Program-made: the position numbers and the translations under genes | The notes under the pieces: generated by a model | Told to the model about the DNA's origin: nothing | Database searches by the model: none | The model's input: only the letters and a program-made list of their open reading frames with translations | Assembly: GCF_902859735.1 (NCBI RefSeq) | Contig: NZ_CADIJY010000022.1 | Location: forward strand, 16,457-80,456 | Direction of reading: 5' to 3' | DNA: 64,000 bases | Source of the DNA: Achromobacter aegrifaciens | GTDB lineage: Bacteria; Pseudomonadota; Gammaproteobacteria; Burkholderiales; Burkholderiaceae_B | In this document: positions 26,045 to 33,870 of the stretch, piece after piece | Layout: every line of letters begins with the position of its first letter | Position numbering within the stretch: position 1 is the first letter of the stretch

Positions 26045-26701
26045 TCAATCCGGCCCGCTGGCCCATGCGCCCAGGATGGCAAGCGGCGGTAACACGCAAT
26101 CGGTCCCCGCGCGCCATTGGGGACGCGTGGCGCCGCCAGCCTGTCCGCGCCACGCCACGGACGCGATCCAGTCCTCGCCCAGGCGCCATGAACAGGCGCG
26201 CCACTGCCCCGGCGGCGCACGCAGGCGCCATTCCGCCTTGCCGCCGAAGTCCAGGCCTACCGAAGCCATGTCCGCAGGGAAATCCAGTCCGGCCGCCTTG
26301 ATGAAGGCTTCCTTCAGTGTCCACAAGAGATAAAAGCGTTCCAATTGGGCTGCGCCTTCCAGGCCAGCCAGCGTGGCTTGCTCGGCCGGCGCGCATACCC
26401 ATTCGGCCAGGCGCAAGACCTCGCGCGGCCGCACTCGCTCCAGATCGGCGCCCAACTGCCACCCGGCCGGGGCGGACGCGCAGACCGCGTGGCCGCCGCT
26501 GTGGCTGAGCGACAGGGTCGCAGGCGGCATGGCCTGCCTGATCTCTTGCAGCAAAGCCCTGCTGACCCGCCAATCGAGCTGCGCCTTCGGGCTGCGCAGC
26601 GCTTGAGCGCGCGCGGCGTCCTCGGCTGACAGCTCCTGGCTGCGGTAACCCGCAGCCGCGCCTTTGTCCGCCCACCAGATTAAAAGTTCCTGAACGTTCA
26701 C
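26045..26701 (-). CDS. 4'-phosphopantetheinyl transferase (Sfp/AcpT type) of the aryl-polyene cluster
   Basis: This enzyme would attach phosphopantetheine to the cluster's two acyl carrier proteins. Motifs are SLSHSGGHAVCA, LGADLERVRPR (Mg-binding Asp) and LLWTLKEAFIKAAG (the KEA motif). The start is uncertain: GTG at 26701 (VNVQELLIWWADKG, 218 residues) matches the usual N-terminus, whereas an ATG at 26797 would run through an AT-rich promoter-like stretch. It is divergent from the large biosynthetic operon that starts 113 bp away. Confidence 0.82.
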   Translation of the reverse strand: MNVQELLIWWADKGAAAGYRSQELSAEDAARAQALRSPKAQLDWRVSRALLQEIRQAMPPATLSLSHSGGHAVCASAPAGWQLGADLERVRPREVLRLAEWVCAPAEQATLAGLEGAAQLERFYLLWTLKEAFIKAAGLDFPADMASVGLDFGGKAEWRLRAPPGQWRACSWRLGEDWIASVAWRGQAGGATRPQWRAGTDCVLPPLAILGAWASGPD

Positions 26702-26813
26702 GGGAGAAAGTAACAAATAGCAAGCTGAAGTGTAAGAAACAAAGGAAATATTGTGTATTATGTAACGTTTTAAATCAAAATGGCCTGACATCGCCATAGT
26801 AGAATCGCGCGCT
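26702..26813. promoter_or_regulatory. AT-rich divergent promoter region of the aryl-polyene cluster
   Basis: This 112-bp gap is strikingly AT-rich against the GC-rich background (for example TATTGTGTATTATGTAACG and TTTTAAATCAAAATGG). It separates the transferase gene from the 17-gene operon and must hold both promoters. TAGAAT at about 26800 is a possible -10 box for the operon; no clear operator palindrome was seen. Confidence 0.5.
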
Positions 26814-27539
26814 ATGTTGACGTTTTCGATCGCGCAATGGCAGGGTTGGGCGCAAGGAATCGATGGCCCCGGCGACTGGTTGAAATGGGCCGAACATCCG
26901 TTCTGCCCGATCGGAAATCAGAATCCGCCCCGCCTGGACTTCCTGCCTCCCTTGCAACGCCGCCGCCTGAGCCCGCTGGCTCGCGGGGTGTTCGAGTGCG
27001 CGTGGCCGTTGGCCGAGGGACGCCCGCCCATGCCGCTGGTGTTTGCCTCCCGCCATGGCGAAACCACCCGCAACTTCGGCCTGCTGCAAGCGCTGGCGGC
27101 GCACGAACCCCTGTCGCCCACGGCCTTCGGCCTGTCGGTCCACAACGCCATCGCCGCGCAGTGGTCGATCATACGCCGCGAGACCACTGAATCCGTGGCC
27201 TTGTCGGTGGAAGACGACGGCCTGGAGCACGCCTGCATCGAGGCGTCGATGCTGTTCGACGCCGGCCACCAGGACGTGCTCGTGGTCCTGGCCGAGGAAC
27301 GGCCGCCCGCAGCTTACGCCCCCTGGGTGGATGACGCGCCCTACGCTTATGCGGTCGCCCTGCATCTGCAGCCCGGCGCCGACTGGACCTTGGCCCTGGC
27401 CCCGCAGGCGCCGGATGCCGCCGACAGCGCGCAGGCCTGGCCCAATCCCCTGAACCTGCTGCGCCAGCTCTTGCTGCGCACGCCCGACTGGCGCCACGCC
27501 AACCGCTCCCGACTATGGACCTGGACACGCACGGCATGA
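26814..27539 (+). CDS. Beta-ketoacyl synthase-like chain-length factor (ApeC type)
   Basis: The 241-residue protein matches the short ketoacyl-synthase-like family (PF13723 type) that starts aryl-polyene operons. Segments such as PLVFASRHGETTRNFGLLQALAAHEPLSPTAFGLSVHNA are characteristic. It has no TACSS-type active-site cysteine, so it cannot condense by itself and would pair with a full ketosynthase as a chain-length factor. From memory of the Xenorhabdus Ape work, ApeC pairs with ApeO. Its stop overlaps the next start. Confidence 0.82.
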   Translation: MLTFSIAQWQGWAQGIDGPGDWLKWAEHPFCPIGNQNPPRLDFLPPLQRRRLSPLARGVFECAWPLAEGRPPMPLVFASRHGETTRNFGLLQALAAHEPLSPTAFGLSVHNAIAAQWSIIRRETTESVALSVEDDGLEHACIEASMLFDAGHQDVLVVLAEERPPAAYAPWVDDAPYAYAVALHLQPGADWTLALAPQAPDAADSAQAWPNPLNLLRQLLLRTPDWRHANRSRLWTWTRTA

Positions 27540-28375
27540 CTAGCGCCACGCCTCCCCGGCAGGACTTCTGGCTCTGGCGTCTGTTCGCCACCGGCATGGC
27601 CTTTACCCTTTTCGGGCTGGGCGGCGTGCTGCTGCGCGTGCTGGTGTTCCCGCCCCAGCGCTTGCTGCCCGGCGACAAGGCGGACCGCCAGCGCCGCGCG
27701 CGCGGCGCGCTGAACGGCACCTTCCGCCTGTTCATCCGCTTCATGGTCCGCACCGGCATCCTGACCGTGGAATTCAAGGGCGCCGAACGCCTCGGCAAGC
27801 CCGGACAGATGATCCTGGCCAACCACCCTTCGCTGCTGGACGTGGTGTTCCTGGTCGGCCACGTCAAGAACGCCAACTGCATCGTCAAGCACGGCCTGGC
27901 CACCAACCCGTTCACCCGCGGACCGGTGGCCAATGCCGGCTACATCACCAACGACGAAAGCTTCGACATGTTCGACCGCGCCGCCGACGTGCTGCGCGCG
28001 GGCGAAACCCTGATCGTCTTTCCCGAAGGCACGCGCACGCCGCGCGACGCCATGCCGCGCTTTCATCGCGGCGCCTGCGCCATCGCGCTGCGCGGCGCGC
28101 GCGTGGTCACGCCCGTGGTCATCAGCATGAATCCCCGCAGCCTGACCAAGGGCGAGCCCTGGTACCGGATTCCGCCCTGCCGCATGCGCTATGTGATCCG
28201 CGTGGGCGAGGACATCGATCCCGCCTCCTGGAGCGGCGCGCATCCGCTGCCCATCGCCGGACGCAAGATGAACGATTACCTGCACGCCTATTTCGAAGCC
28301 GAGCTGGCGCCCGCCGCGCCTGCCGGCGCCATCATGAATGAACAACCGCCTCGGGCGGTGGAAGTGGAGTCCTGA
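27536..28375 (+). CDS. 1-acylglycerol-3-phosphate-type acyltransferase (PlsC family)
   Basis: The 279-residue inner-membrane protein has an N-terminal hydrophobic anchor (LFATGMAFTLFGLGGVLLRVLVF) and PlsC motifs ANHPSLLDVVF (HX4D) and FPEGTRT. In aryl-polyene clusters such acyltransferases are thought to help assemble the lipid-linked product. ATG 27536 overlaps the preceding stop as ATGA; an ATG at 27515 in the same frame is an alternative. Confidence 0.85.
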   Translation: MTSATPPRQDFWLWRLFATGMAFTLFGLGGVLLRVLVFPPQRLLPGDKADRQRRARGALNGTFRLFIRFMVRTGILTVEFKGAERLGKPGQMILANHPSLLDVVFLVGHVKNANCIVKHGLATNPFTRGPVANAGYITNDESFDMFDRAADVLRAGETLIVFPEGTRTPRDAMPRFHRGACAIALRGARVVTPVVISMNPRSLTKGEPWYRIPPCRMRYVIRVGEDIDPASWSGAHPLPIAGRKMNDYLHAYFEAELAPAAPAGAIMNEQPPRAVEVES

Positions 28376-28379
28376 CCGG

Positions 28380-28640
28380 ATGAACCAACTGGAATTTGAA
28401 CTCAAGACCCTCGTCATCGACTCGCTGGGCCTGGAAGACATCGCGCCCGACGATATCGACAGCGACGCCCACCTCTTTGGCGACGGACTGGGGCTGGACT
28501 CGGTGGACGCCCTGGAGCTGGGCCTCGCGCTGCAAAAGCGGTACGGCATCACCATCGATCCCGAGACGCGCAACATGCGCGAGCATTTCGCCAGCATCGC
28601 CAAGCTGGCCGAGTTTGTCACCGCGCAACGCCGCGCCTAA
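28380..28640 (+). CDS. apeE: Acyl carrier protein 1 of the aryl-polyene cluster
   Basis: The 86-residue acidic helical protein has the phosphopantetheine site GLGLDSVDALELG at Ser41. GGAG precedes the ATG at 28380; a longer in-frame start at 28338 lies within the previous gene. Two consecutive carrier proteins are a hallmark of these clusters (ApeE and ApeF); assignment by order. Confidence 0.85.
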   Translation: MNQLEFELKTLVIDSLGLEDIAPDDIDSDAHLFGDGLGLDSVDALELGLALQKRYGITIDPETRNMREHFASIAKLAEFVTAQRRA

Positions 28641-28657
28641 AGGATACGGAGTCCAGG

Positions 28658-28912
28658 ATGCATACCCGCGACGAAATCTTCAACACGCTGCGCGGCGCGC
28701 TGGTCGAACTGTTCGAGATCGAACCTGAACGCATCACGCCCGAAGCAAACCTGTACACGGACCTGGAGATCGACAGCATCGACGCCATCGACCTGATCGA
28801 CCATGTGCGCCGCCAGACCGGCCGCAAGCTCGACGCCAACGACTTCCGCACCGTGCGCACGGTCGAGGACGTGGTGCAGGCCATGTGCCAGAAACAGGAC
28901 CCCGCCGCATGA
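28658..28912 (+). CDS. apeF: Acyl carrier protein 2 of the aryl-polyene cluster
   Basis: The 84-residue carrier protein has the attachment site LEIDSIDAIDLIDHV at Ser40. It has a DSI motif where the first carrier has DSV, and the two differ over most of their length, so they probably have distinct roles (starter loading versus chain extension). Its stop overlaps the next gene's ATG. Confidence 0.85.
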   Translation: MHTRDEIFNTLRGALVELFEIEPERITPEANLYTDLEIDSIDAIDLIDHVRRQTGRKLDANDFRTVRTVEDVVQAMCQKQDPAA

Positions 28913-29457
28913 AACGCGGCGTGGCGGCAGCCCTGGCCGTGGCCGGCATCGCCTATCCCTTCGCCGTCCACGCGGCGCTGGGACGGGTAAGCGCCGCCTG
29001 GCTGGCGCTGCCGCTGGCCCTGCTGTGGCTGGCGCGCGGCCTGACCGCGGATGCCGCCCGGCCGGGCGCGCGCCTGCTGCCCGCTGTGGCGGTGGCCTTC
29101 TGCCTGGTCCTGGCCGTTTCGAATTCGCAAGACTGGCTGCGCTGGTATCCAGTGCTGGTCAACGGCATGATGCTGGCTATCTTCGGCGCCAGCCTGCGGC
29201 GCGGCCGCCCCGTGATCGAGCAACTGGCCCGGCTGCGCCACCCTGATCTGCCGCCCGAAGGCGTGCGCTATACCCGCAATGTCACCCGCGTGTGGTGCGC
29301 CTTTTTCGCCCTGAACGGCAGTGTGGCGGCGGCCCTTGCGGCCTGGGGACCCTGGAGCTGGTGGACCGTCTACAACGGCGCCGTGAGCTATGTGCTGATG
29401 GGCCTGCTGCTGGCGGGCGAATGGCTGCTGCGCCCCGCCGCCGCCAAGGCGGCGTAA
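28909..29457 (+). CDS. Membrane protein of aryl-polyene clusters (COG4648 type)
   Basis: This 182-residue protein has about five hydrophobic segments, for example GVAAALAVAGIAYPFAVHAALG and LLPAVAVAFCLVLAVS, and a cytoplasmic GVRYTRNVTRVWCAFFALNG stretch. The family is found almost only in such clusters and its function is unknown. The start at 28909 overlaps the carrier-protein stop as ATGA. Confidence 0.78.
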   Translation: MKRGVAAALAVAGIAYPFAVHAALGRVSAAWLALPLALLWLARGLTADAARPGARLLPAVAVAFCLVLAVSNSQDWLRWYPVLVNGMMLAIFGASLRRGRPVIEQLARLRHPDLPPEGVRYTRNVTRVWCAFFALNGSVAAALAAWGPWSWWTVYNGAVSYVLMGLLLAGEWLLRPAAAKAA

Positions 29458-29460
29458 CGC

Positions 29461-31161
29461 ATGGCCTGGACCGATCTCGCGCAGCTGCTGCTGCCCGCCC
29501 CGCCTGACTTGGCCGATGCGCTGGTCGCCGACGAGCCGCCACTGACGCGCGAGGCGTTTGCTCGCGCCAGCCTGCAGGCCGCGGGCGCCTTGCAAGCCAG
29601 GCAGCTGCAACGCGTCGCGATCTGGTTCGAGGACGCCGCCCGCATGGCCGTCGCGTTGTTCGCATGCTGGCGCGCCGGCGTGGTCGCGGTGCTGCCGGGC
29701 GACGCCCAGGCGCAGACCTGCGCCACGCTCGACGCCATGGTGGACGCCTGGCTGAGCGACACTGATCTGCCGCTGCCGGCCGAGCGGCTGTGCCGACTGG
29801 CCGAGCTGCAAGGCCACGCACCGCTCGCGCCCGCCGAACTGGACCCTGCGCTGACGCTGGTGCTGTGCACTTCGGGATCCAGCGGCACGCCCAAACATAT
29901 CGCCAAGCACTGGCGGCAACTGATGGACGAAGTCCGCGCGCTGCAGCAGCAATGGCCGGATGCGCGCGGCCCCGTGCTGGGCAGCGTATCGGCGCAACAC
30001 ATGTACGGCCTGCCCTTCAGGGTGCTGTGGCCGCTGTGCGCCGGGCGCCAGCTGGACCGGCCGCAGCGCCTTTATCCGGAAGAACTGCAGCAGGCCAGCC
30101 TGCGCCATCCGGCCTGCACCTGGATCGCCAGCCCAGCGCTGCTGCGCCGCCTGGGACAGCGGCTGGATTGGGACCAGCTGCGCGGCCGCCTGACCCGCAT
30201 CCACTCGTCCGGCGGCGAATTGCCCGCCGACGCATCCGACCATATCGCACAGCACCTGGGACTCCGCCCCAGCGAGATCTACGGCAGCTCCGAAACCGGC
30301 GCCGTCGCCTGGCGCGAAGGCGACAGTCCCTGGCAGCCGCTGCCCGGCGTGGCCGTCGACCTGAACGCCGAAGGCGCGCTGCGCGTGCAATCGCCATGGG
30401 TCAACCCGGCCGAGGCGCAGACCGCCGACGGCGCGGAGCTTGCGCATGACGGTTTCCGGCTGCTCGGCCGCCTCGACCGCATCGTGAAGATCGAGGAAAA
30501 GCGCATTTCCCTGCCCATGCTGGAACAGGCGCTGGCGCGCCATTCCTACGTCGCCGAAGCGCGCCTGGGAGGTCTGGCCGGGACCTCGCGCCTTGCCGCG
30601 CTGGTCGCCCTGTCGGCCGGCGGCCTGCATGCCTTGCGCAACCAGGGCCGCAAGGCGCTAGTGGATGCGCTGCGCGCGCATCTGGCCCCAGGCTTCGAAT
30701 CGCTGGCCATTCCGCGCACCTGGCGCTTCTTCGCGCAACTGCCTGCCAACGCCCAGGGCAAGCTGCCGCGCAGCGTGTTCGAAGCGGCCGCGGGCCCCCG
30801 ACCGCTTGCGCCCGAGGCGCAGGAACTGCCGCGCCTGGCGGATCACGAACGCCGCTACCGGCTGGAAATCCCCTGCGACCTGGCGCATTTCAGCGGCCAC
30901 TTCCCCACTGCTCCCGTTGTGCCCGGGGTTGTCCAGATCGGCTGGGCCATGTCGCTGGCACAACGCGACCTCCATCCCGAGCTGCGTTTCGCCGGCATGG
31001 AAGCCCTGAAATTCCAGCGCCTGCTGCGTCCGGGCGATACCGCCATGCTGGCGCTCAAATGGGACGCCTCGAAGCAGAAGCTGTATTTCGCCTACACGGT
31101 CAACGGCGCGCCCTGCTCTTCCGGCCGCATTCTGCAGGCAGGCGGCCATGGCCCCGCATAA
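29461..31161 (+). CDS. Acyl-ACP ligase fused to a FabA/FabZ-like hotdog domain (ApeH-ApeI fusion)
   Basis: Residues 1 to about 450 are an adenylate-forming ligase: LVLCTSGSSGTPKHIAKHW, the IYGSSETGAVAWRE motif, LLGRLDRIVKIEEKRISL and the C-terminal lysine in NAQGKLPRSVF. It would load an aromatic acid starter on a carrier protein. Residues 460-566 are a hotdog domain with the dehydratase histidine at His480 in SGHFPTAPVVPGV, but the expected catalytic Glu/Asp position (494) is Gly. In Xenorhabdus the two functions are separate proteins. The acidic residue is supplied by the other hotdog protein (39236-39691), which lacks the His. Confidence 0.85.
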   Translation: MAWTDLAQLLLPAPPDLADALVADEPPLTREAFARASLQAAGALQARQLQRVAIWFEDAARMAVALFACWRAGVVAVLPGDAQAQTCATLDAMVDAWLSDTDLPLPAERLCRLAELQGHAPLAPAELDPALTLVLCTSGSSGTPKHIAKHWRQLMDEVRALQQQWPDARGPVLGSVSAQHMYGLPFRVLWPLCAGRQLDRPQRLYPEELQQASLRHPACTWIASPALLRRLGQRLDWDQLRGRLTRIHSSGGELPADASDHIAQHLGLRPSEIYGSSETGAVAWREGDSPWQPLPGVAVDLNAEGALRVQSPWVNPAEAQTADGAELAHDGFRLLGRLDRIVKIEEKRISLPMLEQALARHSYVAEARLGGLAGTSRLAALVALSAGGLHALRNQGRKALVDALRAHLAPGFESLAIPRTWRFFAQLPANAQGKLPRSVFEAAAGPRPLAPEAQELPRLADHERRYRLEIPCDLAHFSGHFPTAPVVPGVVQIGWAMSLAQRDLHPELRFAGMEALKFQRLLRPGDTAMLALKWDASKQKLYFAYTVNGAPCSSGRILQAGGHGPA

Positions 31162-31900
31162 GCTCTGCGCGCTCATTCCCGTGTACAACCACGGCGCCAC
31201 GGTCGCCGCGGTGCACGCGCAGCTTGTGGCGCAAGGCTTGCCCTGCGTGCTGGTGGATGACGGCTCCGAACCGTCTTGCGCCGCCGCGCTGGATGCGCTG
31301 GCCGCCCAACCGCATACGCATCTGCTGCGGCGCGCGGTCAACGGCGGCAAAGGCGCGGCGGTGCAGGACGGGCTGCGCGCGGCGGCGGCGCTGGGCTATA
31401 CCCATGCCTTGCAGGTCGACGCCGACGGTCAGCACGCCCTGACGGACGCGGCGGCCTTCGCCGCGGCCTCCCGTGCTCGCCCCGAAGCCCTCGTCTGCGG
31501 CGCGCCGCTGTATGGCGACGACGTGCCACGCAGCCGTCTCTATGGCCGCTGGCTGACGCGCGTGTGGGTCTGGATCAATACGCTTTCGCTCGACATCCCC
31601 GACGCCATGTGCGGTTTCCGCGTCTACCCGCTGGCCGCGGCGCTGCCCGTGATCGACGGCGCGCGCGTGGGCCGGCGCATGGATTTCGACATCGCCGTCC
31701 TGGTGCGCCTGCACTGGCGCGGCGTCGCGATGGTCTGGCTGCCGACGCGCGTGGCCTACCCGGAAGGCGGCATTTCCCACTTCCAGGGCCTGCGCGACAA
31801 CCTGCTGATCAGCCGCATGCACGCGCGCCTCTTCTTCGGCATGCTGGCGCGCTCGCCGGCGCTGCTGTGGCGCCGGCTTGCCGGAGGTCAGCGTCCATGA
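31148..31900 (+). CDS. Family 2 glycosyltransferase of the aryl-polyene cluster
   Basis: The 250-residue protein has GT2 features: LIPVYNHGATVAAV at the N-terminus, VDDGSE, the DxD-type QVDADGQH, and GFRVYPL with GRRMDFDIAVLVRLHWRG in the acceptor region. A C-terminal amphipathic helix may bind the membrane. It overlaps the ligase-dehydratase gene by 14 bp. In other clusters this domain is fused to the following acyltransferase. Confidence 0.85.
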   Translation: MAPHKLCALIPVYNHGATVAAVHAQLVAQGLPCVLVDDGSEPSCAAALDALAAQPHTHLLRRAVNGGKGAAVQDGLRAAAALGYTHALQVDADGQHALTDAAAFAAASRARPEALVCGAPLYGDDVPRSRLYGRWLTRVWVWINTLSLDIPDAMCGFRVYPLAAALPVIDGARVGRRMDFDIAVLVRLHWRGVAMVWLPTRVAYPEGGISHFQGLRDNLLISRMHARLFFGMLARSPALLWRRLAGGQRP

Positions 31901-32820
31901 GCGCCACAGATCAGCATTGGGCCGATCAGCCCGAGCGCGGCAGCGCCCTGCTGATGCGCCTGACGGCCTGGGCCGCGCGCACCCTGGGCCGCCGTTTGGT
32001 CGCGCCCGTGGTCTGGCTGGTCGTGCTGTATTTCTATGTCAGCGGCGCCCGCGCCCGGCGTTCGATCGCGGCCTACCAGCGCCGTCTGGCGCAATCCGGC
32101 ACGCTGGCCGAGCCGCTGCCGCGCCGCATGCCGGTCTACCGCCAGTACCTCGCGTTCGCCAACGCCATCCTGGACAAGCTGGACGTCTGGCAGGGCAAGA
32201 TCACGATGGCCCATCTGGACATCTCCGACCCTGACGGCCTGCACGCGCAGATGGGCAGCAACCGCGGCCAGATCCTGGTGGGCTCGCACCTGGGCAATAT
32301 CGAGGTCTGCCGCGCGCTGGCGGAGCAAAGCGGCACCTTGAAACTCAATGTGCTGGTCCACGACAAGCACGCGGTTCACTTCAGCCGGCTGCTGCACGAG
32401 GCCGGCGGCGGGCTGCGCATGATCCAGGTCAGCGAACTGGATGCTCCGGCCATGCTGGACCTGGCGCAGCGCCTGGACCGCGGCGAATGGCTCGCCATCG
32501 CCGGCGACCGCGTGCCGCTGCAGGGCGACCGTTGCACGCCGGTGGACTTTCTGGGCGCCAGCGCGCTGTTCCCGCAAGGGCCCTGGCTGCTGGCGGGCCT
32601 GTTGCGCTGCCCGGTCAACCTGCTGTTCTGCACGCGCCACGGCGCACGCTACCGCGTCGCGATGGAACGCCTGTCGGACGGCATCGAATGGACGCGCGCC
32701 ACGCGCCAGGCCCGGATCGCCGAGCTGGCCCAGCGCTACGCCGACCGCCTGGCCGCACACTGCCGCCTGGCGCCGCTGCAATGGTTCAACTTCTACCCTT
32801 TCTGGAAAGACGATGCGTAA
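31897..32820 (+). CDS. LpxL/HtrB-like acyltransferase of the aryl-polyene cluster
   Basis: The 307-residue inner-membrane protein has an N-terminal hydrophobic helix (LVAPVVWLVVLYFYVSG) and the LpxL-type catalytic motif GSHLGNIEV (HX4E), then AIAGDRVPLQGDR and FPQGPWLLAGLLRCPVNLLF. Its start overlaps the glycosyltransferase stop (ATGA) and follows GGAGG. Together with the glycosyltransferase it probably builds the lipid-like anchor that holds the pigment in the outer membrane. Confidence 0.85.
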   Translation: MSATDQHWADQPERGSALLMRLTAWAARTLGRRLVAPVVWLVVLYFYVSGARARRSIAAYQRRLAQSGTLAEPLPRRMPVYRQYLAFANAILDKLDVWQGKITMAHLDISDPDGLHAQMGSNRGQILVGSHLGNIEVCRALAEQSGTLKLNVLVHDKHAVHFSRLLHEAGGGLRMIQVSELDAPAMLDLAQRLDRGEWLAIAGDRVPLQGDRCTPVDFLGASALFPQGPWLLAGLLRCPVNLLFCTRHGARYRVAMERLSDGIEWTRATRQARIAELAQRYADRLAAHCRLAPLQWFNFYPFWKDDA

Positions 32821-33256
32821 ACGGGGCGCCATCGGCGCTGAAGTCGAAATCCGTGTGCCCTTCTTCGACGTGGATCCGCTAAACGTCGTCTGGCACGGAC
32901 ACTACGTCAAGTATCTGGAACAGGCCCGCTGCGAACTGCTGGACCTGCTGGGACACAACTACGACGCCATGCGCGCCAGCGGCTACGCCTGGCCGGTGAT
33001 CGACCTGCATCTGCGCTACGCGCAGCCCGCACAATTCGGCCAGCGCCTGAAGGTGCGCGCCGAACTGGTGGAATGGGAGCACCGGCTGAAGATCAACTAC
33101 CTGATCCTGGACGCCGCCAGCGGCCAGCGCCTGACGCGGGCCACGTCCGAACAGGTGGCGGTCTGCATCCAGACCCGCGAGATGCAGCTGACCTCGCCCG
33201 CCGCGCTGGTCGATGCCGTGCAACGCAAGCTGCAATCGATGGAGACGCCCGCATGA
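32813..33256 (+). CDS. apeK: 4-hydroxybenzoyl-CoA-type thioesterase (ApeK type)
   Basis: The 147-residue hotdog enzyme has the active-site segment RVPFFDVDPLNVVWHGHYVKYLEQAR with the catalytic Asp as in the YbgC/4HBT family. It would release the polyene chain from the carrier protein or edit stalled intermediates. The start overlaps the preceding stop by 8 bp; the symbol is assigned by order and family. Confidence 0.83.
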   Translation: MRKRGAIGAEVEIRVPFFDVDPLNVVWHGHYVKYLEQARCELLDLLGHNYDAMRASGYAWPVIDLHLRYAQPAQFGQRLKVRAELVEWEHRLKINYLILDAASGQRLTRATSEQVAVCIQTREMQLTSPAALVDAVQRKLQSMETPA

Positions 33257-33870
33257 CGCGCCGCCTGGTTTTCATACGCCGCCTGTGCGCCCTGCTGGCC
33301 TTGGCCCTGCTGCCGCTGGCCGCCCGCGCCTTCGACCTGGCCGACCTGCAAACGCAGCTGAACGCCACGCCGGTGGTGCGCGGCCATTTCGTGCAACAGA
33401 AGTTCCTGCGCTCGCTGCCGCAGCCGCTGACCAGCCGCGGCGATTTCACGCTGGCGGCGGGCAAGGGCCTGCTGTGGCTGCTGCGCACGCCGATCGCGCA
33501 GGACCTGCGCATCGACGCCCGCGGCATCTCCCGGCGCGACGAAGCCGGCAAATGGCAGGCTCTGCCGCAGCATTCCGGCGCCGGCCGCGAGAACCGGCTG
33601 TTCCTGTCCGTGCTGGCAGGCGACACCGCCGGGCTGCGCGAAAACTTCGACCTGGCGCTCACTGGCGACGCCGATGCCTGGCAGCTGCTGCTGACGCCGC
33701 GCTCGGTCCTGCTGCGCCAGATCTTCGACAACATCCAGATCAACGGGGGCAAGCTGGTGGACCGCATCGAACTGCGCGAGACGCAGGGCGACCGCAGCGT
33801 GCTGCAAATGACGGATGCGCAGGCCGCCCAGGCCCTGACCGCCGAGGAGCAACGTGCGTTCGCCGATTGA
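33253..33870 (+). CDS. LolA-like periplasmic carrier of the aryl-polyene cluster
   Basis: The 205-residue protein has a signal peptide (LVFIRRLCALLALALLPLAARA) and a LolA-like body beginning FDLADLQTQLNATPVVRGHFVQQKFL. It probably ferries the finished lipid-like pigment through the periplasm. The ATG at 33253 overlaps the thioesterase stop, and its end overlaps the exporter gene by 17 bp. Confidence 0.83.
   Translation: MTRRLVFIRRLCALLALALLPLAARAFDLADLQTQLNATPVVRGHFVQQKFLRSLPQPLTSRGDFTLAAGKGLLWLLRTPIAQDLRIDARGISRRDEAGKWQALPQHSGAGRENRLFLSVLAGDTAGLRENFDLALTGDADAWQLLLTPRSVLLRQIFDNIQINGGKLVDRIELRETQGDRSVLQMTDAQAAQALTAEEQRAFAD

Noticed and set aside
31276-31896. Upstream extension of the LpxL-like acyltransferase frame
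   Set aside because: It overlaps the glycosyltransferase in another frame and is Arg/Ala-rich; the start at 31897 with GGAGG and ATGA overlap fits better.
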